From NCBI RefSeq assembly GCF_040954835.1, contig NC_090706.1, positions 24,561,148 through 24,625,147 on the forward strand: DNA of 64,000 nucleotides, in the 5' to 3' direction. Below, piece by piece: positions 13,603-27,000 of this stretch; the first letter of the stretch is position 1; each line of letters starts with the position of its first letter. The translations under genes were made by a program, and so were the position numbers. The stretch comes from Lepisosteus oculatus. Its lineage: Eukaryota; Chordata; Actinopteri; Semionotiformes; Lepisosteidae. The notes below the pieces were generated by a model. The model saw only the letters and a program-made list of their open reading frames with translations, made no database searches and was not told the DNA's origin.

Positions 13603-13896
13603 TGGCAGCATGGTGGTGCAATGGTTAGCATTGCTCTCATGCAGTGCTGGGAGTCTGGGTTTAATGCCTGACCTGGGGTACTGTCTGTGTGGAGTTTGTA
13701 TGTTCTCATCATGTTTGCATGGGTTTCTTTTATGTGCTCTAATTTCCTCCCACAGCTCAAAACCTTTCTGCTAGGTTGAGTGGCTTCTGGGAGAATTGGC
13801 CCTACTGTAGGTGAGAGTTTGTGTGCCCTTCAATGGACTGGAGTGTTGTGCAGGGCATATCCTTTCTTGTGCCTGTTGCTGGATGAATGGATGAAC
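13603..13896 (+). repeat. tRNA-derived SINE, copy 2 (plus orientation)
   Basis: It runs from 'ggcagcatggtggtgcaatggttagcat' through 'ctgtctgtgtggagtttgtatgttctc' to 'ggatgaatggatgaac'. It has the same architecture as the copy at 5536, with the ATGG-type tail kept. Confidence 0.78.
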
Positions 13897-16793
13897 TGTG
13901 TTCAGATTTATGTATACAAAAGCAACAGTCAAAGTCCGAAATCCTGTTCAAATAAACGTTTCCTCTTTATAGAAGTTCAAAAAGATTACATTAATTTTAG
14001 GTGATGGATCCATTTTAAACATCTGATTGAAATTCTATTCTATTCGATTTTCTAGTCAGTCAGTGCTTGTTCACTTTATAATTCAGATGAATATGACATC
14101 CTGCTGCTACATGAAATCTGTTGGCTCTTAGGTTAATAAAACTCAGCACATCTGTGCATCTTGCTCTTCACTGGTTACAATAAAATATACACCCAAGCAT
14201 GATGCTTAGCTGAAAAAGTTCTTTAAGTGTTCACTTAACACTAGTGACCAATTTCCATCTCATAACTTCAACACAAAATGTTTACCATGCGCAGGTAGTT
14301 CTTAACACCTTTAAAGAAAATGATCCTCATTAAAGGCAACACTGCCCTCTACCGAAACACAGAAAGACTATCATTTAGCTCATCCGCATTCAACACCAGA
14401 CAGTGGTGTATGATTTGCAAAGTGTGCGAAATTGAAGACAGTTTTGTTTAATCTCAGTTTTAATCTCAATATAAAAAGTATAGATGTACAAAATGTATAA
14501 CAATAAAAAAATCCTTTTTTAATTAATATCTACGAGTTTTTTACATGAAAATGTGTCCACAGAAACAAATTTAGTATTATTCGAATAGCAAAACAAATTA
14601 CAGTCGAAACATTTTTATTCTTTTCAAATGTACATGTTATTTCTATATACACAAAGTTTTCCTAAAATAAGCTTTCAAGCCTTTGTTTGAAGTAGAGGAA
14701 TCTGATTAACCTGCCTTCTTATTCAGGCACAATTTATCTTTTCATTCACTGAATAATATAAAAAATATTAAAACGGTTATGCAATGTTATTTCCAAAATA
14801 CTTGCTAAAAATAACACTCAAACTGTACATCTAACTGTCCTCATTTGTTCCCATACATTTTGTCTCTTGCACCTTCTTTGTCACCAGCTCAACTGAAAGT
14901 GAAGTTTCTGCCCCAGCACCATGTGGGAACTAGAGAAATGTGAAAACAAATGAGAAAAGCAAAAGTCATAGTTAATTAATTCATTCTTTTTATATGCTCC
15001 AATTTGGAAATGGCCCCACAGCACCTACACCACAGTTATGTTCTCCTGGACTTGTCCCTTGAGGAGATTCTCAGCTCTTTGGCTTGGCTTCAGCCTCCAG
15101 GGAGCATCATCTGTGTTCTCAGCTCAATGATTTGAGTATTTCAAAGTAAGAGCTCATTCCAGACAACACTCATACATCATGAAAATGTTTATACCGGCAA
15201 TAGTGCTGCTGCTCTTCCTCAGAAAAAAAGAAAGACAACTCTTCTGTACGTTTTGGCAAGAAACATTTGAGCCCTGTAGTCTGCGATGTGAGGTGTTTTT
15301 GTCTGTCTGTTCTACCTGGATCTGTACTTAACAAATATAGCAAACAATGTGATCTCCAGGCATTATTTAATCAACATCAACGGCATCCAACATTTGGTAA
15401 AGATGTGAAAAGTCAACCACAACTCGTTTTCTTAATGAGTTGCCTTATTCTTCTACTCCAGTTTTGTTTTATTGCAGTTTTCCTGAGGGAAAAGGACAGA
15501 AGACCCCAGATGATGAGAGAGCATTGCCTTTTGAGAAAGTGTCTGAAGTCCCATGCGACCTACTAGAAACCCAAATCATCGTAATAGCCCTTGTGTTCCT
15601 AGCTTGTGATTTTGTAGATCTCATTAAATCACCACCGATCCAAAATCGGGAAACAACGATTAATTTGTTCAAATAAAAAAATGGTTTAATTAAGAAATTA
15701 AGAGCTGAGGTCCTCCAGGACCGGGGGTACCCAGATTTGGTCTGAGGTATACACATTTAACTCTTGACCCTGGGCTTGTGGGTCTCAGCCTTCAAGACTG
15801 TACTCAACCAATCCCATTCACCTTGTAATGTTCTCACAGTATAATGGCCTAAAGAAAACACAACCTACCTCTTGCAGAACGTCTTGATTTCACATTCTAT
15901 CTAGAGGATCTACATTCTTCTTTGCAGATTTTTGGAAAACTCTTCCTTGATTTAATTTTCTTTCAGGAAACCTTGTATTCTCTCTCTCTGGTTTAGGCTT
16001 ACCACTCTCTTCTGTCACACCTTGTTCAGCATACCTTCCTGTGTTGTTTTGGATAGGACCCATATTTGTGTGGAAGTACTGTACAGTAGATACCAACCAA
16101 CAATCAACTTTCCCTATAACCTTAATTTTGTAGGATTTCTTGCAGTGTTTTTTTGCTTTCATAATCACAGCTAACACCCTTTGACTGATCTGAAGAGTAG
16201 CACAGCTCATTTCTGTAATTATAAAGAAAGCACAGTTAACAAGCACTCGAAATAGCGGTACCAGTGTTCACTGTGATGAGGGGAACTCACTGAGGAGATG
16301 TAAAGTTCTTAAATGTCTTGACTTCTTAAACTTCTTCATCCAAGCACACAATCTTTCAATCCAAGTACACAATCTTTCAATCTGTATCACATTGCATTAC
16401 ATACCATCTTTAAATGATAGTTATGAACTGTTTGACTAAGTCCTCGGTTTGAAAGTAAGAACTGGTTTAATTATTTCAGACAGAAGGATATACAGAATTA
16501 AACTTAGAATGGAGACATAAAGCTGAAATGAGCCATAAGTGACCATAAGGCCATATTTTAGGGTGTTAGAGTGCGCATTATAACTGAATTAGTATGCATA
16601 AACTGATTGAATACATATTAAGATGAGATATGGACAAGCTTAATAGCTACTGTACTTATCATCTTAGGTGCTGCTGAGGGTAAAAAGATTCATAGGGAAT
16701 GTCATCCTGTCCTTCTTAGTTTCTTCTTTACTGTTAGATGGAAAACTGAAAAAATAGTTCAAGTAGGTAGCTGCGTCAGCATGCATAGGCTGC

Positions 16794-16917
16794 AAAGGAA
16801 CAAGTAAAGGTTTATTCCATGCTGAAAAGCGAAGAAAAGAAACAAAGTTTTGGTTGCAGACCCTTCTTCAGGTGTCTCACTCTCTTCAGTGTGGAATAAA
16901 CCTTTACTTGTTCCTTT
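16794..16917. mobile_element. Foldback element with perfect 26-bp inverted termini; possible Penelope-like terminal fragment
   Basis: Arms 16794-16819 and 16892-16917 are exact reverse complements around a 72-bp spacer. On the minus strand the spacer reads CTGAAGAAGG, then a short complementary stretch, then CAAAACTTTGTTTC. The order (CUGAnGA, helix, near-GAAAC) resembles a degraded minimal hammerhead ribozyme, which Penelope-like elements are known to carry. Related sequences occur at about 25195, 56230 and 60205. Confidence 0.5.
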
Positions 16918-19900
16918 TTGAAAACAAATGCAACATTTTTCAGAACACAGGGCTTCCTGAGCCCCACAGAAGTACCAGAAAGTTGACAGTCTGACGTCAC
17001 TTACTATTTAAGTAAAATTAACAGCATTACGTGGACTTATCAGCGCTCAATCTGAATAATTTGTGAAGCATTATTATAACTTTATGTTAAAAAACAGCAC
17101 CACAACAGGCCTAACTCTCAGCAGAACCGTGTATCCCTTTATAACCAAACTTAGTCTAAATTAAACCCATGTAAGAATAAACTGTAGCTTTTTACCCTTG
17201 ACCAGTTAAGTAATTATTCAATTAATACATCATACAGGTGAACAAAACAGAGGCCTAAACGACCTCTAGTGGCAGGTCAGTGAAACAATAATCATCAGTA
17301 TTGCTGACCTGCTACACACTGTTGGCATAATTAAATACACAGCCAGAACATTAAATAGTTTATGCCTACTATTGTGGGTATTATTATACCTGTCTAGTGG
17401 TTTTAAACAAACCACATCTCATTAAGACAGTATTCCTTATTGTTTTTAAAATATATCTTTTAAAAATGAATAAATACCATCACCCTAGCTGATCTCAATG
17501 TACTGTTTAGCTTTACAAACAACTGGGCATCTTTTGCTTCACTTAGTTCTTGAAAGACTTTCTGATAACAACAATCACCATAATTAATTATTAGCACCTT
17601 CATTATTATACTATGATATTATCCTGTGCCTTGCTTTAACCAGAACAAAATCTCAAAATGATCGGTCTGGTGAAATAAAAATAAAATTCAATATTCCCAA
17701 AATTGAAGGATGCATAGAAATTAAACAGCACTACAGTAGTGTGGGAAAGTATTGTACACCAGTATCTCAACTGGCCGTGAATCTAATGTTTTTTTAGTTC
17801 TTGAAGCCACTTTAAATTAGCCACTGCTCTTCTGTTTTTGTACAGTTTATCAAGGTAAAAACTTTATTCCTTTGAAAACTTGGCAATTGTAAAGTAGGAC
17901 AAACTTAAGATGTTTTTCTTTACCAAGTTCTTGGAAAACATTGCAATGAGAAAGTCACAATATTATAACTGTACTGTAAATAATCCATTTTGAATTAATA
18001 ATCACCCATCCAGTAATAAAATGAAAAACAATGAGTAAGGAAGCAATGTAAATACAGATTAGACATAAACATTTATTAAGTAAAATTTCTACAATGTTCT
18101 TACATTTTATGCTGTATTCTTATTTTTCCGATTTGTTAAAATTTATGGAAAAACGAATTAATGCAAAATTAATGACAGCCATGATACAATTAGAAAACAG
18201 CTCAAAATTAGGTTCCATATAATTAATTTAAATCTTAACCTCTACAGACCTTCATAAGTCTTTAATAATGGGAGTCATTTCATTGTTGTGGATTACAAAA
18301 TAAATCCACAAAAATACAAAAAATCATAACAATCACATCTTATTTTTTCCATGCAGTTTGATAAACTATGAAATCATCTATATTTATAATTTATTTTAAT
18401 CCTATTTCCTTTACATATGATATATATATATAATACATGTATAGCATATTTCATTTCATGCTGTATAATACATTCATCAGGTTGATTTTTTAGTGCAGTT
18501 GGTTGGTCTTCCAGCCAGTCATGTCACTCCTTGCAGTGTTAATTATTGAATTAATTAAATACTTTAAGGCTGGGTTTTGTTTACCATGCAAAATACTTGC
18601 TTCCAGTCCACTCTTTGAACATTCATATTACAAGAGTGCTATACAAACACATGCACTTTCATTAACAATATACAGTTTTCACATCTGTGAAGCCTTAATA
18701 ACTTAATAAGCCTTAATAAGATTAATAACACCACAAAGGTAAGAAGGATAAAAACAATATTGAGATTTAAAATGTAAAAAAGTCATTTGTGGGCAATTCT
18801 CAATGAATATATCATTTTTTATACTCCTTGATATCTTCAGGACTCTCATGTAATTCATTTATCTTTGTTGAAAATGTGTATGTATGAACAGATAATATAA
18901 TTAAACCCCTTTAAATCTGAGAAATAAAAATGAAAAAAGCTTAAACCTATCCTATATCTTCCTGGCTTCTCAAGTATTTTTTTTACATACTGTTGCTTAG
19001 ATCTATATAAGTTCTTAAGTTTCCACATTTTTAAAAATAATCTTAGATTGCACCTTCAAGTATTTTACATGAAGGAAAATAATTTAAAAATATACAGTAT
19101 ATGTGCTATATAGATATAGATATAAGAATATCTATTTGGAAGATATTACCATGTCTTGATTGACATGTTTGATTGACAATCATACAGTACATGCAAAAAC
19201 TAATTCAAATTCTTAATTCTCCATTCATCCAATCATACATTTGCATGTCAAATACTACTGAGAAATGAAATGAACTTAACATCTCAGCATAGCACCAGGA
19301 TCTTGGAAAAAAACAAAGGAAAATGACATTTTTAATCTCTAATGCATTAGAACTGAAAAATTGTATTTTACTACTTTGTACAGAATGAATCCAGAGGTCA
19401 CACAAATCCTAATTGCAAATCCAGAAAAACAAAACTTCTAAGATTAGACAAACTCATTATCATTTATTGTAGCTTGTTTTTAACAAAATATGTTTGAACA
19501 GGAAAACTGAAAGGAAATAAAATGTTTCAGAGAAATAAAGGAGGCTGTCAGGTACAGTAGAAGCATAGTATTACAGACAACGTGTTATAAAAGTGGATGA
19601 TTTTAAAAGATATACATTAATAACTGATTAAAATACATTGCTTTCATTCATGTTTATTCATACAGATTAAAATATACAGTATACCTCAATGCAGTGCCTT
19701 TACTACAATACATTTCATAATGAGCATACTAGAGGTTATGATCTTTTTGTCTTTGGTGATGGTGATAGAGAGAAATCTGTGTACAGGGGACAAAGGCTTT
19801 GGTCATGGTGAACTATTTACACTTTTTAACAACGTAAGGTCTGTCTATCATACAAAAATGACAATTAAATGTATTAGAAAGCCAACGTGACATCATTGAA

Positions 19901-20550
19901 GACCTTTTCACCATAAAGTTTAAATAAGTGTACAAAACTGGACCTTGGTTTAAATACATTTTGGACAGTACAAATATTTCCAAGTCCAAGTCAACCCAGT
20001 GCTACACAAAACAAAAACAAAAAGAAACATTTTTGCATATCACTATTTTTTAACAATGCTGTATGTCCTTTCAGTACATTACATGGTTAATAATTTTAAA
20101 CATACAAAAAAAGAGTAGGTTCATATTGTGTATATTTTAGAATGTGTCTTTATTTTACTTCACATAATTGTTATCCATACCTGGCAATGCCGTTCTTTGA
20201 ATGTGGGATCATGTTAATGCTTTCCAGTGTACAGGATTAATACACTTGATGTTTTTTACTGGATACTTAAATCTTTTTACATATAATTGTTTAGATATGT
20301 ACTCATATCTAATTTTTCACCTTTTTAAAGCAATTATTTTGATTTGCAAGAAATTCAAAACCATACTTAATACTTAATACCAGGTCCTAATACTAAAGCC
20401 TTTTACGTGTTTTCCAAGAGTTTTGAATATCTCAATCAGAACTCTAAACAAATATCATTATCAATATAGTTTTACATTCATTTCATAAAGCTTGTAGACC
20501 ATTTGTGTATTAGAAAGCAATACAGGACACTACAAGAGAGTGTTATGCCT

Positions 20551-20914
20551 TTTATTGTGAATAAATAACCTCTGATTTTTCTGAAGCCACTTTAATCTTG
20601 CATTTATAGTTTATTTTTGATAGATGTGAAAAATCCATTTTTTTTATCAGGGCAAGAAATATAAAAACTGAATATTAATAATAACAGATGATTTGGTTTT
20701 AACTTTAGAGCATCAGCCCACCAGATTGCCTGGATGTTGCTCATTGGATAGGACCAGTACTAGAAGGCCTGACTCCTTCAGTACTAATAACAAAAACCTG
20801 TATTGTTTTCTTCCATTTTCATAGTTGAATGTTGTATTTAATTAAGAGTTAAGGACATGTGGTTTATATACAGCAATATTGCTATATTCTCTGAAATCAG
20901 GGGAATTTATTAAT
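20551..20914 (-). other. acsl6: Start of the ACSL6 3' UTR with candidate polyadenylation signals
   Basis: Downstream of the stop codon, AATAAA hexamers on the minus strand occur at 20610-20615 and 20551-20556 (about 300 and 360 nt after the stop), with more further left. The true cleavage site cannot be read from sequence in such AT-rich DNA. Confidence 0.3.
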
Positions 20915-21055
20915 TTACATAGAGATGTTGGCATACATATGCTCAATTTTCTCCTTAAAGAACTCTCTCAGTTCTGATCTCTTCGCCTTTAATGTTGGAG
21001 TAAGAAGGCCATTTTGTATTGAGAACAACTCATTGTGGATGTAGATGTCTTTGAC
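20915..21055 (-). CDS. acsl6: ACSL6 terminal coding exon 21
   Basis: 141 nt including TAA. It starts [20 protein letters not shown], continues [13 protein letters not shown] and ends [15 protein letters not shown] holds the C-terminal-domain lysine expected in the catalytic conformation. The acceptor is ccattag|GTC. Confidence 0.96.
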   Translation of the reverse strand, partial: VKDIYIHNELFSIQNGLLTPTLKAKRSELREFFKEKIEHMYANISM

Positions 21056-24000
21056 CTAATGGAAGGGGAGAGTCTAAGTTAGACACCAGCAAGATGCGTT
21101 ATGAACACTACCAAACAGTACACAAATACATTTCTGAACTCATGGAGACCACCTGTTTATATTGTCCAAATCACCACCTACTCATTACATATTCATCCAT
21201 TTTCTAACTGCTTTTCCAATTCAGGGTTGCAGGGGAGCCGAAGCCTATCTTGGCAAGCAATGGGCAAAAGGCAGGGTACAACATGGACAGGACACCAGTC
21301 CATTGCAGGGCAGACACACAAACACCTAGGGCTAATTTTTCCAAAACCCAATTAGGCTACCAGTATGTCATTGGACTGTGGAGGAGCACCCATAGGAAAC
21401 CTGTGCAGACACAGGGAGAACATACAAACTCCAAGCAGAGAGCATCTCAGGTCTGGAATTGAACTCTGGGTCCCAGTGCTGCAAGGCAGCAAAGCAAAAC
21501 ACTGTGCTACCATGCAGCCCTTGTAATTAAACATAAGATATATAACGTATACATATATAAGTTATTATATGTACAAACGATACTAATTTTTCCCTCCATT
21601 TCTGCAAAATGTGCTATCACAGTCAAAATAACGTTAGACAAAATATATAATAGATATTGTTTCATATCTAAGATTAAATGCAACATATTGAATATCTTTT
21701 CCTTCAATTGTGTATCCCTAATATCCCTCTTTTCTTGAAACCTTTACACTTCGAAGTTTAGAGTTTCTGACCTGTTCAAAAGAATGGAGTCCACTTGCTT
21801 TTCCCAGTCGTACCATATCATCCATTACTGCTTTCTTCACTTCCTTTACACATAACAGAAAAGGCTGTATTAAAATCCAGTATTGCTTTGTTGTTTTAAT
21901 AAATGCTACAGTATGCCTATTTTAAGAGTCCATGGAGTAATGAAGAATCGACCCTATGTGTACGGGTTGTCCACCATAGTGAATTGTAAGCATTAGTAGT
22001 ATTGAGCAGACTAATCAGACATTACAGTATTTGCCTGGGCTCCAGTTTGTTTTGTTTTTATAAGAAAGAATGTTCTTTGGGGCTTTGTTTCTTTTGTGAA
22101 GTTAAATATGATTTATATGATTTCCAAAATGAGTTCCAAAAATATGCTTATTATTTTGAGTGCATTTCTAAAATCCATGCCTAAAAACCCTCTTCCATGT
22201 TTCTGTAGAGCATTTAATTCACTTAGAAATGAAATAGGTAGATCTTTTAGTTTTCATTTTTATAACGTCACTTTTAAGTTTTGTTATTTTTTTCACGTTA
22301 AAGTGTTTCACTTATAGAAAAGGAGCAAAAAGGCTATGAATACTGTAAGAAACCTAACTTTCATTGCTAACAAATATTAATTCTTTCTTCAAAAATCTCC
22401 TATTCCATAAAAAGGTGTGTTTGTATATTTTTAAGATGAAGATAAACTGTATGCTTACTTTGTTTTTACACAGATCTCCAAAACATTCCTCAATGCCTCT
22501 TTTCCTGGCCCAGTCCAGCAATACTTCAGGATCAAGTACAACAATACCAACAAGACAGGACTGTAAAAAGCACCAGAGATGCAATTGTAAAATATATTTT
22601 GGAACACAAACCATAGCAGTACTGTTGTTACAGTAGGTTAACAGAACAGCACAGAATGCTTCACTGAACAATCAGGTTCAGTTTAATTAGCTTATTAAGT
22701 GGAACTCCAACAAGGTTCATATTTGTAGTGAAGGAACAAAACCAGCTAATTAAGGCAGCAGAAATCATTCTACGGTCAGTTACATATTATTTCTGTCCTG
22801 GAGACTTTGATGTGTAGTTTTTTAAATGAAGACACCACTGTTTGTCATTTGAACATTTGCAGGCAGCCTTAGGCCTCTGATAAAACTAAAGATCAACTAT
22901 CAAAGCAACATGGGGATTGCACTGAAAGGGAGACATATACTACCTGTAAGCTATCCCCGTGGACATAGAGTTGTGCTACTGGTTCACTCCGGATGTAGAT
23001 GTTCTCGATCTTTTCTGGCGCAATGTACTCTCCTTGAGCTAGCTTGAAGATATGTTTCTTCCGATCAATAATTTTTAATGTACCATTCTGGCAAAATATA
23101 AATAAAAACATAAAAACCTAGATCCTAAAAGCTAATCAAAGGAAATGTAAAATAAGAAAAAGTGTATACATGAACTGTAGAACAAACTATGGGATTCGGA
23201 GCTAAAATTAGCAAGAGACAGAATAAACCTTTCTGTACAGAACAAAATAAACAGATATATTGCACAATGCAAAGAAAGAAACAATTTACCTAAAACACCA
23301 GGCAAAGTGAAGGGAATCAAGCAAAAACATTTCCGTACACTTTAAACAAACTATAGGTATAATGCATATATTAATTTAATGAATGCAGCATTATTTTTAT
23401 CCTCTGCTTTAGCAATGCCATTCGTGACAGTTGGAGACTTACAGGCAACCACTTCCCAATGTCTCCAGTGTGCAGCCATCCATCTTCGTCCAGGGCCTCG
23501 GCTGTTTTCTCCTGGTCTTTCAGGTACCCTTTGAACACGTTTGGGCCTTTCACACACACCTGCATATTCGAGAGAACATTTCCTCATTATGAAGATCTCA
23601 TTTAGCTCATTGTTAAGTGACTCTGTCATTGTTAACTGTGGCCACAATATTGCAAGAAGGCCACTGCTACTCTGGGATCAGACAAGGTTACATGACAACA
23701 AGGTTAATCCCTGGATTCAAAAGAAATCTGCACACTATCAGGGTAATAATATTAAAATAATAAGCTTTTCATGCAATTTAAATGTAGCATCTCCAAGCGC
23801 TTTATAGTAGGTGTAAAATCATAAAAAGTTAAAAAACAGTAAATTACAAAATAAGCATACAGTATAAGAAACACAAGTGGTTAGGGGTACAGCAGAATAT
23901 ACACTGTCATTAGAAAATGCAGCAGAACAGACACAGACACAGAACAGACAAATTTAATAAAAGCCATTCTGAAAAGAAAGGTATTAAGTCTAGATATAAA

Positions 24001-27000
24001 TGCACTCAGGGAAGATGACTCTCTGATAACTCTGATGAGCTTTAGGGCATAGCAAGAGAAGGCCATGCCCTCTATAGAATGTAGACGGGTTTGGGCGACA
24101 ACTAGAGTCTGTTAAACAAAGGCTGCAAGGTGGGTCAGATATTGTAGGTACTGAGGTGCCAAGCCATCGAAAACCTTGTAGGTGAGCACAAGGATTATGA
24201 AGTAGGGTGTTTCATTTTCTATTTCTACTGTATATACTGTAAATGAACAAAAAGATCCTAAATGCTGGTACTGCTCTCTAAAAATCCCAATGTGAAGGGA
24301 TGAAGTGTTTTGCAACAGGCGTATGAGCAGGTAGGCTTATGAAAAATTCAAAGTCAATCATGAAGACTACTTCAGGATCTACAGTTTTCTAGGACACAAG
24401 TACATTTAGGACTCAAAGTGCATTCAACTTCATCCAGTGTTTTCATATGTAAATAGGCTGAACAGCCACCTCTTTTCTGTAACCTTATTTATTTTTTTTA
24501 TTTTGAATGTTCAGTCATCTGATTTGATGTACTGTGCTAACAGTAATTCATGTAAGCATTTTTGCTTCTGACGCTTTATAATTGTTACCCAATTACATAG
24601 ATGCTCTTGCCAGCCAAGTTAATTGTCTGATGCTGATGGAGCAAATCAGCAAAAAAGGGTCTCAGCAAGTCTCTATAGCCAGGTTGGGACTGAAATGCTT
24701 TTTAATGGATGAAAGAAAATTAAAAAACCACATATAAGGAGACAGTTTTTTGCAGGAAGAGGGACATTGTGCCACACGGACTGGCTTTAACTGCTCTCAC
24801 CTCTCCTTCTCCTTTTGAAGCAAAGTAATTCATATCTGCAACATCCACCAGTTTTATTAAATTACAAGGCAGTGGTGCCCCGACATGGCCTGAAATGACA
24901 CAGTCAATTAAACAGGTTAAAACAGGAAATCAAAAACACGAAGTAGGGAATTTCATGCTTTTATATTCGAATTAGCATATATCATTTAATGGCATATGAA
25001 GTACTGGAAAAACTTGTATTGCCTGATTGATATAAAGGAACAAAGAATATTTCAGTCAATGCATCCAGTTTTTCAAAAACAAATCGTTAACATCAGTGCT
25101 TACTAAATGAAACCACAAGGGGGGGCAGTTTATTAAGGAAACTGTCGAGTGACGGAGGTTAGAGTGTGTATAGTTGAACGAACAAATTAATTCCACGCTG
25201 AAAAGTAAATAAAAAAGTTGTAAAATGCATAACTTGGCAGCCATGAAGCTTTCCTCAGAAGTGTAAAGAACAAACAGAGGAATCGGGACTAAGAGGGATG
25301 CGGTAGGGAACAAAAAGGGGAAAAGAAACAAAATGTAAGAATGATTGGGTCAAGTTAAGAGTACAAGAACAATGAAACAAAATTCAAGGGGAAGTGCAAA
25401 CAACATCAGTCTTGGAACTGAAACATTCCATATATAATAAGTGAACTAATAAGTGAGTGCTAAGACAGCTAATAAGTGGGTGCTGGGAAAATGTGTACAC
25501 CCAGTTGATTTTGATGTCTTTATTGCAGAGTCCTTTGAATCTTGCAAAAAGGACACAGGCCAGCAACGTCAGTGGGATCATGACTAGAGGAGGTGAAATT
25601 GTGGATTAGCCTGCAGAGGTCCTTGATCCTCAGTGTTCTGACATGTTCCCTGGAGAAGGCAATCCGTCAGCTTCCAGTTCCTTTGAGGAAGATTGGCAAT
25701 AAATAAGATTGCTGGACATGCATGATACTCTCCAAGTGAACCTGAACCAGGGACTATGAACTGGAACCAGGAACCGTGTATACGTGTTCTGTCGGAGATA
25801 TATTTATTGTTGACATAGCAGCTTCTGGTGCAGCAAAAAGTGCTTGGTGTGCACTTTAGCTGTGGACGGTATTAAATAATAGGTGTGGTCGCATGGATCA
25901 CTCTGTAAAGTTGTGTTTGATGACCCTGGGTAATATGTGGAATGTGGCTCTGGATGTGTGTATTCCTCCTGTGGTTGATGTTGAGGAGGGGGGGGTGAGG
26001 CCTTGGTCAATGGAGAGAGTCCTGTCAACAAAGAACTATCACATTTTGAGGGCTTTGTTTTGAAAGTTCAGTGGCCTCACTAAATAAATAAAACAAATTT
26101 CAGGAAATGGGATTAAGGAAGAACAAATGCATTTTTTTGCAATAGGATCTGCATTGACAACTGTTTAATCTATTTTAAAATCTGCCCAATAGAGTGTACT
26201 TTTCGATTCCACCTCATTGTTCCATTGCTTTAACCTTGAGCATTTATCATTCTGTCTTTCCAAATCCTCTCCACTTATTTTTTTTAATTCTTTTGTACAG
26301 AATTTAAAGGGGTAGAGAGGATCCATAGCCAAAAAGTTGCATATTTCACTCTTTTTTCTTTGTTCTTTTCTGGGTGAAATCAGCTTCAACTTGCCCATTG
26401 GTAATTTGTACACTGACTCAGCTCTCCACTCTAGTGAGTAATTTTGTTTGTATGAAATATAACGTTCAACAGCATAAAGCAGCTCAGCATAAATTTTCAC
26501 ATTAATATGACTTCTACATCTTTACATCCTGTTTCATAGCTGTATATTTTCAGAACAGTAACAAACCCGATTTTTGTGTCAGAATTCCCCAGAGATACAT
26601 CTCTTGTATTGCGCATAATAGTTCCAGCAGCCCAAATTAGCATTAGCAAAACGCTTTAAACAAAACGGAAAAAGCAGCCCAGTAGCATTTGGAAGACGCC
26701 TTTGGGTTAAGGACAAATAAAAAATGCAGCAAGAATTCTCTACGCAAACTGAATTCCTAATGAAGCACACGGAGATCTCCGAGTGGGTTTATCAGATGTA
26801 GAAAAAAATCCCGAAAAAAAATTCATAGCATTGTTGCAAAAACATGTTTGCAGAAACACACATGGTGCTCATGACTAAGCAATCGCTTTACATCCACTTC
26901 TTATTTGCTTAGGCTTGTGACATTCATGTTGTTGTAAGTAAAACAAATATACGTAACGTAATCAACATAAAAAAGAAATACAACATTTGCAGGGGAATGC

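Larger units (their letters stand above)
12906..20914. other. FNIP1-ACSL6 intergenic region, including the ACSL6 3' UTR
   Basis: AT-rich. It contains a SINE (13603-13896), a 21-bp unit repeated twice (about 16338-16382), the foldback element (16794-16917) and two partial CTCF-like motifs. Mammals have MEIKIN here, but I cannot recognise it. A 118-codon minus-strand open frame at 15890-16246 is unsupported by splice sites or homology. Confidence 0.6.

Noticed and set aside
13485..13760. 91-codon minus-strand frame
   Set aside because: Antisense of SINE copy 2.
15890..16246. 118-codon minus-strand frame between FNIP1 and ACSL6, where mammals have MEIKIN
   Set aside because: No recognised MEIKIN motif. 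All three frames hit stops before the nearest good donor (about 15866), and composition is not convincing. Not called as a gene.
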